DNA of 28,280 bases from an uncultured Eubacteriales bacterium (GCA_900550065.1 URQR01000007.1:1-28280), one strand, 5' to 3'. Shown: positions 1 to 8,031, counted from the stretch's first letter. Notes: a model not told the origin generated them from the sequence alone. Numbers and translations are program-made.

Positions 1-1307
1 GACTCGGAAACAGCTAAGTCGAGGTCGAAGACCATATGGCTGTCCGCTTGGCGCATATTGAAGAAAAACCGCGCCGCGTCGACGCTCGTGTCCTCCAAAA
101 GGTCGGACAGCGTCACCGCTTTGCCCGTCCGCTTCGACATACGTACAATCTCGCCGTCCTGCATCAGCCGCACCAGCTGCATGATGATAACGTGAAGCTT
201 GTCCGACTCAATCCCAATCGCTTTGAGCGCATTGTGCATCCGTGCCACATGGCCGTGATGGTCCGCACCCCAAATATCAATCGCTTTGTCAAAGCCGCGC
301 TGCTCGATTTTGTTCCGGTGATACGCCACATCCGCCGCAAAGTAAGTCGGGATGCCGTTTTCGCGCACAAGCACATTGTCCTTTTCCTCTCCGAAATCCG
401 TCGACTTAAACCACAGCGCGCCGTCCTGCTCATATGTATGTCCGCTCTTTTTGAACAGTTCAATCGTTTCCGCCACAGCGCCGGACTTGTGCAGCTCGCT
501 CTCACGGAACCATACATCATAGTATATACGATACTTTTCAAGGTCGCTTTTCAGTGCGTCGATATTCTTCTCCAACGCATACGCTACGAGCGCGTCCTTG
601 CGCACCTGCTCGTCTTCATTTACATACTTGTCGCCATTGATTTTCGCAAACGCCCGCGCATGCTCGGTAATGTCGCCGCCCTGATACCCGTCCTCCGGAA
701 ACGCGACCGCATCCTCGCCGAGATAGTGCTGCAAGTACCGCGCGTTGAGCGAATTTGCAAATTTTTCAATCTGGTTGCCCGCGTCGTTAATATAAAACTC
801 ACGTGTCACATCATAGCCCGCCCAGTCGAGCACCGCTGCCAGACAGTCGCCGAGCGCACCGCCGCGCGCGTTGCCCATGTGCATCGGTCCGGTAGGATTG
901 GCCGAAACAAACTCCACCATATATTTCTGTCCTTTGCCCATATCCGACCGTCCATAGTCCGCGCCCTGCGCCTCAATTGTGCCGATAACCGGATAGAGCC
1001 ACGAATCATCTAAGTAAAAATTAATGAAGCCCGCACCAGCAACCTCGCACCTTGCGATTTTGCCGCCCAACTGTATATGCTTCACAATCGCATCCGCAAT
1101 CACACGGGGCGGCTTTCGGAGTTTTTTCGTCAGCGTCATCGCAATATTCGTCGAGTAGTCGCCGTTTGCCTTGTCGCGCGGCTCCTCGAGACAGATTTCA
1201 TACCCCTCCGCCGCGTCGAGCTCACCCGCTGCTACAGCCGCCTTCAGCGCGGCCTCCGTTTTTCCGATTAACTCGCTCCTGAGTCCCTCAATGATTGTTT
1301 TCGCCAT
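1..1307 (-). CDS. argS: Arginyl-tRNA synthetase, C-terminus beyond the left edge
   Basis: Cytoplasmic class I aminoacyl-tRNA synthetase that charges tRNA-Arg with arginine using ATP. The minus-strand frame is open from the ATG at 1307 to the window edge, giving about 435 of the roughly 560 residues usual for the family. Visible signatures are the N-terminal additional domain, the HIGH motif as HMGN near residue 133 in the context SANPTGPMHMGN, and the KMSKS-type motif as MSKRTG near residue 390. The ADSH...DLDLA segment just before the edge is also typical. The start is set by MAKTIIEGL preceded by an AAAGGAG ribosome site. The first 20 bases overlap the end of the ywiB-like gene, so translation is probably coupled. 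The anticodon-binding domain lies outside the window. Confidence 0.96.
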   Translation of the reverse strand, partial: MAKTIIEGLRSELIGKTEAALKAAVAAGELDAAEGYEICLEEPRDKANGDYSTNIAMTLTKKLRKPPRVIADAIVKHIQLGGKIARCEVAGAGFINFYLDDSWLYPVIGTIEAQGADYGRSDMGKGQKYMVEFVSANPTGPMHMGNARGGALGDCLAAVLDWAGYDVTREFYINDAGNQIEKFANSLNARYLQHYLGEDAVAFPEDGYQGGDITEHARAFAKINGDKYVNEDEQVRKDALVAYALEKNIDALKSDLEKYRIYYDVWFRESELHKSGAVAETIELFKKSGHTYEQDGALWFKSTDFGEEKDNVLVRENGIPTYFAADVAYHRNKIEQRGFDKAIDIWGADHHGHVARMHNALKAIGIESDKLHVIIMQLVRLMQDGEIVRMSKRTGKAVTLSDLLEDTSVDAARFFFNMRQADSHMVFDLDLAVSE

Positions 1308-1737
1308 CTTCTTTCTCCTTTATGCTTATGTTTAAATGATTTTCCGACTTTACCGCACCCATGTCGAGCCGGTAGCGCATATCCAGCTGCCCGCCGTTCG
1401 GCGTCAATGCGGCATCAATCTGCGTCGCATGTGTTTCCATTGTGATACTGCCAAAATCGAACTCATAAACGCACGAGTGCGTCTGCCCCACCTCGTAGCA
1501 CATGTTCGTATCGGCTGCGCCGCTGCGCTTGACCCATACCTTGCCGCCTTCCTCTACCTTAACGGTCGTGATACAGCCGCGCATCTCGCTCAATCCCGTT
1601 TCTTCATACATGATGTAGTACTTTCCATTCCGGTGGGCATAGCGCGCGTCGGCGATAACCTCCATCTGCGTGATTTCGCCGTCGTTATCAACGCTCGACC
1701 GGACCCGGACTGTCGCATTCGTATTTTTCAATGTCAA
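1288..1737 (-). CDS. ywiB: YwiB-like DUF1934 beta-barrel protein
   Basis: Small protein of 149 residues resembling B. subtilis YwiB (DUF1934, a lipocalin-like beta-barrel of unknown function). Family-like features are the N-terminal VRVRS strand followed by a GKYYIMYEE segment, the KVWVKRSGA strand, and the T-rich middle. In B. subtilis the homologue also sits next to argS, which supports the call. No ATG is available: the start is a TTG at 1737, because an in-frame stop lies a few codons upstream. The gene begins 50 bases inside the end of murI and ends 20 bases inside argS. This unusually nested arrangement implies translational coupling. The biochemical role is not known. Confidence 0.85.
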   Translation of the reverse strand: MTLKNTNATVRVRSSVDNDGEITQMEVIADARYAHRNGKYYIMYEETGLSEMRGCITTVKVEEGGKVWVKRSGAADTNMCYEVGQTHSCVYEFDFGSITMETHATQIDAALTPNGGQLDMRYRLDMGAVKSENHLNISIKEKEDGENNH

Positions 1738-2527
1738 CCAAATTCACCATCTCTCCGATTTCCTGCTGTAAAAACATACTCCCCAAATGGGAAAAATTTT
1801 CTACGCTGTCGCTCACAAAATAGCTGCAAGTTCCCTTTTCCCGCTTTTGTGCGAGCATGTCCTGCTCTGTCAAGTATCGCTTCACATATTTTGCGATTTC
1901 CTGTCCGACATTAATCAGCGTTACGCCGCTGCCCATGTAGCGGCCTACCGCGCGCTCCAAAAGCGGATAGTGCGTACAGCCCATGATAAGTGTGTCAACG
2001 CCCGCTTCTTTTAGCGGAGCCAAATATTCGTCGACGACAAGCGCTGTCACCGGCGTATCAAAGTGCCCGTTTTCCACAAGCGGCACAAACAGCGGACACG
2101 CCTGCGCATATACTTGCGCCTGCGGCATCGCCGCGTAAAGCCCGCGTTCAAACGCGCCGCTGCCAATTGTAGCCGGTGTCGCAATTACGCCAATTTTGTT
2201 GTTTTTCGTAAGGCGCACCGCACTCGCAACCGCCTCCGACAGTACGCCCACCATCGGCAGTCCAACACGCCCCTCTATCGCGGGCAGCGCCACAGTGCTC
2301 GCCGTACCGCACGCCACAACAATCATCTTGATATGGAACGTTTTTAAAAAATTAATATCCTGCATTACATATTTCACAATAGTCTGGTTCGACCGCGTCC
2401 CGTAAGGCACGCGCCCCGTATCGCCAAAGTATACGATATCCTCGCCCGGCAGAACGTCCATAAGCTGCTTTACCGCCCTCAGCCCGCCACGCCCGGAGGC
2501 AAACACACCGCTTGCCCGATTATCCAT
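1688..2527 (-). CDS. murI: Glutamate racemase with altered N-terminal catalytic motif
   Basis: Interconverts L- and D-glutamate to supply D-Glu for peptidoglycan; cytoplasmic. At 279 residues it has the family length. Both catalytic cysteines are present: C73 in ACGTAS, where the common form is ACNTA, and C184 in MGCTHYPLL, with the partner His186. The YFGDTGRVPYG segment is typical. The oddity is at the start: the usual FDSGxGGLT reads FASGRGGLR, so Asp10, which assists proton transfer in characterised racemases, is Ala (GCC in place of GAC), and two neighbouring residues are Arg. The gene follows ddl by 36 bases and overlaps the next gene by 50. Identity is secure, but full activity is uncertain. 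Confidence 0.92.
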   Translation of the reverse strand: MDNRASGVFASGRGGLRAVKQLMDVLPGEDIVYFGDTGRVPYGTRSNQTIVKYVMQDINFLKTFHIKMIVVACGTASTVALPAIEGRVGLPMVGVLSEAVASAVRLTKNNKIGVIATPATIGSGAFERGLYAAMPQAQVYAQACPLFVPLVENGHFDTPVTALVVDEYLAPLKEAGVDTLIMGCTHYPLLERAVGRYMGSGVTLINVGQEIAKYVKRYLTEQDMLAQKREKGTCSYFVSDSVENFSHLGSMFLQQEIGEMVNLVDIEKYECDSPGPVER

Positions 2528-2563
2528 CCTATAAATATGTCCTTCCTTTTGGAATTTGAGCCG

Positions 2564-3655
2564 TTATTTCTGTCTTACATACGCAAGCCGAATCAACTCG
2601 TCGAGCAGCGCGCTGTAGCCCAAGCCGCTCGCCCCCCACAGCGTCGCATACATGCTAATCGACGTAAAGCCGGGCAGCGTATTAATCTCGTTAATCACAA
2701 CCGCGCCGTCGCGTTCACGCACGAAAAAGTCCACGCGCGACAGCCCCGCACCGTCAATTGCACAAAACCCTATGACTGCGCTGTCCTGTATTTTTTTCAT
2801 CACGTCAGCATTTAACTGTGCCGGCACAATCAAATCCGCCGTATCCGTCTTATATTTTTCTTCATAGTCGTAAAAACCAGCCGCGGAAACAATCTCGCCC
2901 ACAGTGGACGCCTTTACGCCGTCCTTCTCGTTTGCGTTTCCAAGCACAGAGCACTCGACCTCGCGCCCGACGACCATCTCTTCTACAACAATCTGTCGGT
3001 CGTGCTGCGCCGCAAGCTGTAAACCCGCATATAGCTGCGTCCTGTCATCCGCCTTTGTAATCCCTACCGAGCTGCCCGCGTTGGCGGGCTTCACAAAGCA
3101 AGGATAGCCGAGCTCGCGTTCAATTTGTTCTATAATGCTGTCGATTTTGTCAAAATCTTTTGTATACACCGGGAGCCAGTTCGCCTGCACAAGCCCCGCC
3201 TTTTCAAACACATACTTCATATAAATCTTGTTCATGCCGACGCTCGACGCCAACACGCCGCAGCCGACATATGGGATACCACTCAGCTCGAACAATCCCT
3301 GTACCGTTCCGTCCTCGCCGTACATACCGTGCAGAACCGGAAAAATTACGTCAATATGTAGCTTGCGCTGCCGTCCGTCCGCGTCTTTAACAAGCAATCC
3401 CTTATCTGCTGACGACGGCGACAGCACCGCGGGACGCAAATGTTTTTTATCCTTCTCCCACGCGCCGCTCTTTATTTTCTCTGCTTTGCCGTTGTATAAA
3501 TACCATTTGCCTGTTTTCGTAATTCCAACCGTCAGTATCTTATATTTTTCTTTGTCTAAATTATCAATGACAGACGCCGCAGAAACCCTCGAAACCTCAT
3601 GCTCCGACGACTGTCCCCCAAAAAGAACGCATACCTTTTGCCTTTTTTCAGCCAT
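2564..3655 (-). CDS. ddl: D-alanine–D-alanine ligase
   Basis: ATP-grasp enzyme joining two D-alanines for the peptidoglycan precursor; cytoplasmic. At 363 residues it is of normal length. It opens with the family signature VLFGGQSSEHEVS, has HGMYGEDGTVQG and the YVGCGVLASSVGMNK segment in the middle, the ATP-grasp core around PCFVKPANAGSSVG, and ends with NEINTLPGFTSISMY. The omega-loop reads YDYEEKY with a tyrosine, which favours D-Ala over D-lactate as acceptor, although this is a weak inference. The start at 3655 has an AGGAGG site at 3663–3668, seven bases away. It is the first gene of the leftward ddl–murI–ywiB–argS unit. Confidence 0.96.
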   Translation of the reverse strand: MAEKRQKVCVLFGGQSSEHEVSRVSAASVIDNLDKEKYKILTVGITKTGKWYLYNGKAEKIKSGAWEKDKKHLRPAVLSPSSADKGLLVKDADGRQRKLHIDVIFPVLHGMYGEDGTVQGLFELSGIPYVGCGVLASSVGMNKIYMKYVFEKAGLVQANWLPVYTKDFDKIDSIIEQIERELGYPCFVKPANAGSSVGITKADDRTQLYAGLQLAAQHDRQIVVEEMVVGREVECSVLGNANEKDGVKASTVGEIVSAAGFYDYEEKYKTDTADLIVPAQLNADVMKKIQDSAVIGFCAIDGAGLSRVDFFVRERDGAVVINEINTLPGFTSISMYATLWGASGLGYSALLDELIRLAYVRQK

Positions 3656-3717
3656 CTGCTATCCTCCTAACCCTTCAATAGGCCATGATACGGCTTATTT
3701 TATAGATATACTCCTAT

Positions 3718-3746
3718 ATTGTACTCCTTATGCGCCTTTTTTGCAA
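3718..3746 (-). promoter_or_regulatory. Sigma-A type promoter of ddl operon
   Basis: On the minus strand TTGCAA (3741–3746) and TACAAT (3718–3723) are separated by 17 bases. Transcription would begin near 3711, about 55 bases before the ddl start. The TTGCAA box is self-complementary, so it could also serve as a -35 box for the rightward diguanylate cyclase gene, with TAATAT 16 bases downstream; that second use is weak. Confidence 0.7.
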
Positions 3747-3813
3747 GCTATAATCCAATATTTAATATTAACAAAGCCATTTTATTATTTTACATGCATG
3801 CAAACTCCTAATA

Positions 3814-3839
3814 CTAAATAATAAAGACAAACTATTTAG
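3814..3839. repeat. Inverted repeat upstream of diguanylate cyclase
   Basis: CTAAATA at 3814–3820 and TATTTAG at 3833–3839 form a perfect 7-base inverted repeat with a 12-base spacer. It lies directly before the AAGGAG ribosome site of the membrane GGDEF gene. It could be an operator or a weak leader hairpin. In such an AT-rich spacer chance is a real possibility. Confidence 0.3.
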
Positions 3840-3856
3840 CAGCAAGGAGCCCAATT

Positions 3857-4965
3857 ATGACGTACTTAATCCATATAGTTATATTGCTTGAAATGATTTT
3901 TATAAATCTTTATACAGAACATATCTGTTCAAAAAAGAGAGTGTCCGGTTCTGCAATTATAACGGTTCATTCGCTTTATTCGGTTCTGATTATCGGAGGC
4001 GGCATGTACCTTTTAAAAGACACAGCAAACTACGGTAACGGCAATGGTCTTCCCATTCTTCTCGGGCTGACGTATTTACTTCCGCTTAAATTTTTGTACA
4101 AGCAGCCCATGAAATACACCATTTCTGTTATTTGCTCTGCGTGGGTGTATACTATGTTTATTTTTTCGCTGTCTGTCCAAACCGCCAGAATGCTGCCCGC
4201 GGCATATTTTGAAATAGGTACGCTTATTATTCAAACTCTACTATATGCAGTGACATTAGCAACGTTTTTTAGATTTATTAAAGAACGGTTTCTGCATATT
4301 ATTAAAAACGCGGATAAAAAAAACAGTAATACGCTGCTTCTACTCGGTCTGTCATGGTTTGTTTTTATTGTCTTGCTTAATGTCGCTCAACAATTCAAAC
4401 GCCGCATATTATTAAGCTCGCTGTTTTGCTTCTTTTGTTCGGCAACGCTCTGGCTACATATAACCTCTTTTATTCGCTAAGCCGCGCTAATCAGAGCGCG
4501 CTAAAATTGGAGGAGGCAGCAAGGTTCGACACGCTGACGGGTCTAAAAAACAGAAAAGCCTTTTTTGAGGATGCGCAGACGCTTATTGACCTTCAAACGC
4601 CTTTTACCGTTATGTTTATTGACTTAGATAATTTTAAATCAATTAACGATGCAGCCGGACATTTAGCCGGCGACGCATATTTGAAAAACTTTGCCCATAA
4701 GTTCGCCGCGCGGTTTTCTTCTGCCGGAACAATGTATCGGATATCCGGCGACGAATTTGTTTACATCTGCACAAATGAGCAGACAGATGCCATTTACAAA
4801 AAAATTAAACATTTTGACGCGGGTCTCTGCTATGGCAGCATCCGCTTCAAAGGACTCAGTATCGGCCGAGCGGCTTATCCGTCGGAAGGCGATACTTTAA
4901 ACTCTCTCATATCTCTTGCGGATGAACGAATGTACCGTGCAAAACGAGATAGCTACGATAAATAA
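3857..4965 (+). pseudogene. Membrane diguanylate cyclase (GGDEF), frame broken
   Basis: Two overlapping frames together encode one protein. The first (from ATG 3857, AAGGAG site at 3843–3848) gives about six membrane helices. The second, open from 4381 to the stop at 4965, begins with another hydrophobic helix and continues into a GGDEF domain that would make cyclic di-GMP. The GGDEF part has FDTLTGLKNR, the metal-binding FIDLDNFKSIND and the active-site loop as RISGDEF (SGDEF). No RxxD inhibitory site was seen at the usual place. The change of frame must fall between about 4381 and 4425 and corresponds to one base missing or two extra. No canonical slippery heptamer fits, so mutation or sequence error is preferred over programmed frameshifting. 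The helical part is an unassigned sensor. Confidence 0.8.
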
Positions 4966-4993
4966 AAAATCCCACCGATGGGTGGGATTTTTT
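4964..4993. terminator. Bidirectional terminator between GGDEF gene and ackA
   Basis: ATCCCACC (4969–4976) pairs with GGTGGGAT (4981–4988) around a GATG loop, flanked by an A run on the left and a T run on the right. It therefore works as an intrinsic terminator on both strands. It lies between two converging genes and touches the stop of the rightward one. Confidence 0.92.
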
Positions 4994-4995
4994 AT

Positions 4996-6192
4996 TTACT
5001 TTCCTTCTACAAGCGCCTTCGTGTCAAGTGCAATCATCAATTCCTCATTCGTCGGAATAACGAGCGTCTTAACCCTCGCGTCCGCAGCAGAAATATCCAT
5101 CTCGCCGCGTCCCTGATTTTTCTCTAAGTCGATCGGCGCTCCCAAAAACTCCATGCCTTCCATAATTGCGGCACGCATCGAGCAATTGTTTTCGCCGATT
5201 CCAGCCGTGAACACAACCGCGTCTACACCACCCATCGCACAGGCATAAAAGCCAAGGTAACGCTTTACAGAATAGATAAACATATCGAGTGCGAGCTTCG
5301 CACGCGCATCACCCTTCTGCGCGGCAGCATCCAAATCACGGAAGTCGCTGCTGATACCGGAAATCCCCAATACGCCCGACTGCTTGTTGAGCATATCGTC
5401 GACTTCTTTAATCGTCAGATTCTCTTTATCCATAATATATGTAATAATCGCCGGGTCAATCACGCCGGAGCGCGTCCCCATGATAACGCCGGAGAGCGGC
5501 GTAAAGCCCATCGACGTATCAACCGACTTGCCGCCGTCAATCGCCGTAACGGACGAACCGTTGCCCAAATGGAACGTTACGAGCTTCAGCTCGGAGAGCG
5601 GCTTGCCGAGCAGCTCAGCAGCACGGTTGGCCACGTACTTGTGGCTCGTGCCGTGGAAGCCATATTTCCTGATTTTATGCTTCTGATACTGTTCGTACGG
5701 AATCGCGTATAAAAACGCCTTCGGCTCCATTGTCTGGTGGAATGCTGTATCAAACACCGCAACCTGCGGCACACCGGGCATAACCTCTTCGCACGCATTA
5801 ATGCCGGTCAGGTTCGCCGGATTGTGCAGCGGCGCAAGATCGACGCAGTCCTCAATCGCCTTTTTTACGGAATCGTCAATAATCACAGACTCGCTGAAGT
5901 ATTCTCCGCCGTGTACGACGCGGTGCCCCACCGCGCCAATCTCGTCCATGCTTTTGATGACGCCGTGCTTCTCGTCTAATAAAGCGGCGATAACGAGCTT
6001 AATTGCGTCCGCGTGGCTCTCCATTGGCGAAACAATTTTCGCTTCGTCCTTGCCCGCCGGACGGTGCGTAAGGTTCGAGCCTTCAATCCCGATTCGCTCG
6101 CACAGCCCCTTTGCAATCACGTCGTTGTTGTCCGTATTAATTAATTGATACTTCAGCGAGGAGCTCCCCGCGTTAATTACTAAAACCTTCAT
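4996..6192 (-). CDS. ackA: Acetate kinase
   Basis: Transfers phosphate between acetyl phosphate and ADP, yielding acetate and ATP; cytoplasmic, of the ASKHA fold. Starting at MKVLVINAGSSSLKYQ the protein has 398 residues, the usual length. Signatures are the N-terminal NAGSSSLKY, GHRVVHGG, the catalytic FHLGNGSS block, and VFTAGIGEN near the C-terminus. An in-frame ATG five codons upstream (MCRIN) was not used as the start, because the AAAGGA site overlaps it and family members begin at MKVL. It lies 40 bases after pta in the same direction, the classic energy-yielding pair of fermenters. It ends at a bidirectional terminator. Confidence 0.97.
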   Translation of the reverse strand: MKVLVINAGSSSLKYQLINTDNNDVIAKGLCERIGIEGSNLTHRPAGKDEAKIVSPMESHADAIKLVIAALLDEKHGVIKSMDEIGAVGHRVVHGGEYFSESVIIDDSVKKAIEDCVDLAPLHNPANLTGINACEEVMPGVPQVAVFDTAFHQTMEPKAFLYAIPYEQYQKHKIRKYGFHGTSHKYVANRAAELLGKPLSELKLVTFHLGNGSSVTAIDGGKSVDTSMGFTPLSGVIMGTRSGVIDPAIITYIMDKENLTIKEVDDMLNKQSGVLGISGISSDFRDLDAAAQKGDARAKLALDMFIYSVKRYLGFYACAMGGVDAVVFTAGIGENNCSMRAAIMEGMEFLGAPIDLEKNQGRGEMDISAADARVKTLVIPTNEELMIALDTKALVEGK

Positions 6193-6232
6193 GTTAATTC
6201 GGCACATCCTTTATTCTATTATTCTATTTTTA

Positions 6233-7237
6233 TTAATTATTTTCCCGCATCTGCGCCTGTACGCATGTGATTGCGCATACGCCGACGATATCGTCCGCGC
6301 TGCACCCGCGCGACAGGTCGTTGACCGGCTTTGCAATCCCCTGTGTGATTGGGCCGTAGGCCTCCGCCTTTGCGAGACGCTGCGTCAGCTTATAAGCAAT
6401 ATTGCCCACGTTCAAATCTGGGAACACAAGTACATTTGCCTTACCGGCAACCGGAGACCCCGGCGCCTTCGACTGTCCAATTTCCGGCACAATCGCCGCA
6501 TCCGCCTGCAATTCGCCGTCAAGCAACAAATCGGGGCGTTTTTCCTTCGCAAGCTTTGTCGCAAGCACCATCTTGTCCACTAACTCGCTCTTTGCGCTGC
6601 CATATGTCGAATAGCTCATCATTGCGATAACCGGATCCGCCTCAATCAAATCACGGAACGACTTCGCGGAAGAAATCGCAATCTCACTTACCGCATCCGC
6701 GTCCGGATTCTCGTTTAAGCCGGAGTCCGCATAGATAAACGTACCGTTGTGTCCGTATTCACAGTCCGGAACAACCATCACAAAAAACGCGGAAACAAGC
6801 TTTGTCCCCGGCGCAGTCTTTAAAATCTGCAAACACGGGCGCAGCACGTTCGACGTCGCGTTTACCGCGCCGGCTACCATACCGTCTGCAAGCCCTTCCT
6901 TTACCATCATAACGCCGTAATATAACACGCTCTTCAGCGTTTCCTCTGCCTTTTCAGGTGTCATCCCCTTTGCCTTGCGCATCTCATAGAACTTCTCGAC
7001 AAATTCTGCGCGGCGCGAATCCGTCAACGGGTCGATTACCGTCGCTGCCGAAATATCCAGCCCTTTTGCCAACTCAGCAATCTTGTCCTTATTGCCGAGC
7101 AGAATGATATTAGCGATTCCTTCCTTCAGGATTTTGTCCGCCGCAACGACAGTGCGAAGCTCCTCGCCCTCTGCTAAGACGATTGTCTTTTTGTCCGCCT
7201 TTGCGCGCTCCTTAATTCTTTCCAAAAATTGACTCAT
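6233..7237 (-). CDS. pta: Phosphate acetyltransferase
   Basis: Converts acetyl-CoA and phosphate to acetyl phosphate and CoA, feeding the acetate kinase encoded downstream. The 334-residue single-domain protein matches the short Firmicute form without the N-terminal DRTGG region. Typical blocks are VLAEGEE at the N-terminus, DGMVAGAVNAT, YADSGLNENPDADAVSEIA, MLSYST-like MMSYSTYGSAKS, and ELQADAAIVPEIG with VFPDLNVGNIAYKL towards the end. The ATG at 7237 has a GGAGG site at 7247–7251. The sequence between it and the divergent lipoprotein gene carries a strong promoter. Confidence 0.97.
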   Translation of the reverse strand: MSQFLERIKERAKADKKTIVLAEGEELRTVVAADKILKEGIANIILLGNKDKIAELAKGLDISAATVIDPLTDSRRAEFVEKFYEMRKAKGMTPEKAEETLKSVLYYGVMMVKEGLADGMVAGAVNATSNVLRPCLQILKTAPGTKLVSAFFVMVVPDCEYGHNGTFIYADSGLNENPDADAVSEIAISSAKSFRDLIEADPVIAMMSYSTYGSAKSELVDKMVLATKLAKEKRPDLLLDGELQADAAIVPEIGQSKAPGSPVAGKANVLVFPDLNVGNIAYKLTQRLAKAEAYGPITQGIAKPVNDLSRGCSADDIVGVCAITCVQAQMRENN

Positions 7238-7305
7238 TTCCCTACGCCTCCGTAAAATATGTACATTTAGTAATAGAATAAGTGAAATTTTTACACACCG
7301 TAACT

Positions 7306-7334
7306 ATTATATAGTAACTTGCCTTAGATTACAA
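7306..7334 (-). promoter_or_regulatory. Sigma-A type promoter of pta–ackA
   Basis: On the minus strand TTGTAA (7329–7334) and a consensus TATAAT (7306–7311) are 17 bases apart, giving a leader of about 60 bases before pta. The -10 box sits in a near-palindrome (GTTACTA…TAGTTAC, one mismatch, 7301–7319), a place where a repressor could bind. Confidence 0.75.
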
Positions 7335-7364
7335 TAGCAATTTTGCAAAAAATATTGTAGAAAT

Positions 7365-7446
7365 ACGCAAAGACGAGGTCTTTACGCGATGTCACGTACG
7401 CGTGACGTTGAAAGAAACCGATGTCGGGGCACCGTGCCTTCTTCGG
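7365..7446 (+). other. Structured non-coding element, repeat copy 1
   Basis: The 349-base gap between pta and the lipoprotein gene holds no convincing gene but several hairpins in a row: AAAGAC/GTCTTT around GAG (7369–7383), an 8-pair stem with a TACG loop (7389–7408, one G·T pair), then a segment in which CCGA (7418–7421) can pair with TCGG (7443–7446) enclosing GGCA/TGCC. The stretch 7408–7444 recurs on the minus strand at 27212–27248 with 31 of 37 bases identical, again right behind a hairpin. A weak rightward promoter, TTACAA (7329–7334) and TATTGT (7353–7358), could transcribe it from about 7365. It does not match riboswitch consensus sequences that I could recall. A small RNA, a leader or a dispersed repeat are all possible. 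Confidence 0.5.
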
Positions 7447-7480
7447 ATTTTACGATAATTCATGCACTTAGAAAAATTTG

Positions 7481-7510
7481 TTGTCTTTGTAATCTGGTTT
7501 ATGTTATGAT
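7481..7510 (+). promoter_or_regulatory. Promoter of lipoprotein–tmcAL unit
   Basis: TTGTCT (7481–7486) and TATGAT (7505–7510) are separated by 18 bases and lie about 76 bases before the lipoprotein start. This is an acceptable sigma-A promoter. It lies downstream of the structured element, so the element would not be in this transcript. Confidence 0.55.
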
Positions 7511-7586
7511 ATATATATATACAACTGCGATTGTAGAAAAAGCACGGTGCGGTGATAGCAATATGAAATGTAAGGAGGAGACGTTT

Positions 7587-8000
7587 ATGAAAAACAAAAA
7601 AACAATATTATGTATGCTGCTCACGCTTCTTTTGGTTTGCGCTTCCCTTTCGGGGTGCGGAAACGAAAAAAGTCCGACGCCCGCCGGAACATACGTAATG
7701 CAGGGCGCAGCCGAAGCGTTTCTTGCTCCCCACATCACCTTTGACCCTGAGGACAGCAGCTTTTCCTTTGCATATGACCTGCTCTTGTCTTACTTGCCGC
7801 ATGGTACGTATACAGTATCCGACGGAAAACTGCGTGCCGCTACGGAAGACGGGAAGTTTGTCTACATCTTTGAAGTTGTCGACGACGCTACCATCCGTTT
7901 TGTGCAAAGCGGTTCCTCCCCAACCACTACGGTCAGCGGCGGTCTTGCCGTAAGCGACGGTGCAGAATTTAAATTGAAAGAAGACGTGAACAATCAATAA
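7587..8000 (+). CDS. Small secreted lipoprotein of unknown function
   Basis: A 137-residue protein with a lipoprotein signal: MKNKK, a hydrophobic stretch, and the lipobox LSGC, so the mature protein would be lipid-anchored on the outer face of the membrane at the Cys. The rest, about 115 residues, contains alternating strands (GTYVMQGA, GTYTVSDGKL, FVYIFEVVDD) resembling small beta-sandwich or lipocalin-like Firmicute lipoproteins, but I do not recognise a named family. The ATG at 7587 is chosen because an ideal AAGGAGGA site (7572–7579) precedes it; the frame is open further upstream to 7389, but that part is not coding-like. The gene ends 31 bases before tmcAL and is probably co-transcribed with it. 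Confidence 0.85.
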   Translation: MKNKKTILCMLLTLLLVCASLSGCGNEKSPTPAGTYVMQGAAEAFLAPHITFDPEDSSFSFAYDLLLSYLPHGTYTVSDGKLRAATEDGKFVYIFEVVDDATIRFVQSGSSPTTTVSGGLAVSDGAEFKLKEDVNNQ

Positions 8001-8031
8001 AGCTCTATTGTATTGGAAAGGTATAAGCGAT

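Noticed and set aside
36..1013. A 325-codon open frame on the plus strand opposite argS
   Set aside because: It is the exact antisense codon phase of argS, whose minus-strand translation has all synthetase motifs; high GC at third positions keeps the mirror frame open.
4381..4425. Programmed -1 frameshift in the diguanylate cyclase gene
   Set aside because: The shift direction would fit, but no X XXY YYZ slippery heptamer in the right phase and no downstream stem were seen.
6193..6207. Earlier ATG for acetate kinase (MCRIN)
   Set aside because: The ribosome site overlaps this ATG, and acetate kinases begin at MKVLVINAG.
7365..7450. Cyclic di-GMP riboswitch, suggested by ACGCAAAGAC
   Set aside because: Only this short string resembles GEMM-I; the tetraloop-receptor and second helix consensus are absent, and the main promoter of the downstream gene lies after it.
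7389..7586. N-terminal extension of the lipoprotein reading frame
   Set aside because: The extension covers the promoter and lacks a ribosome site, while the ATG at 7587 has an ideal site and begins a lipoprotein signal.
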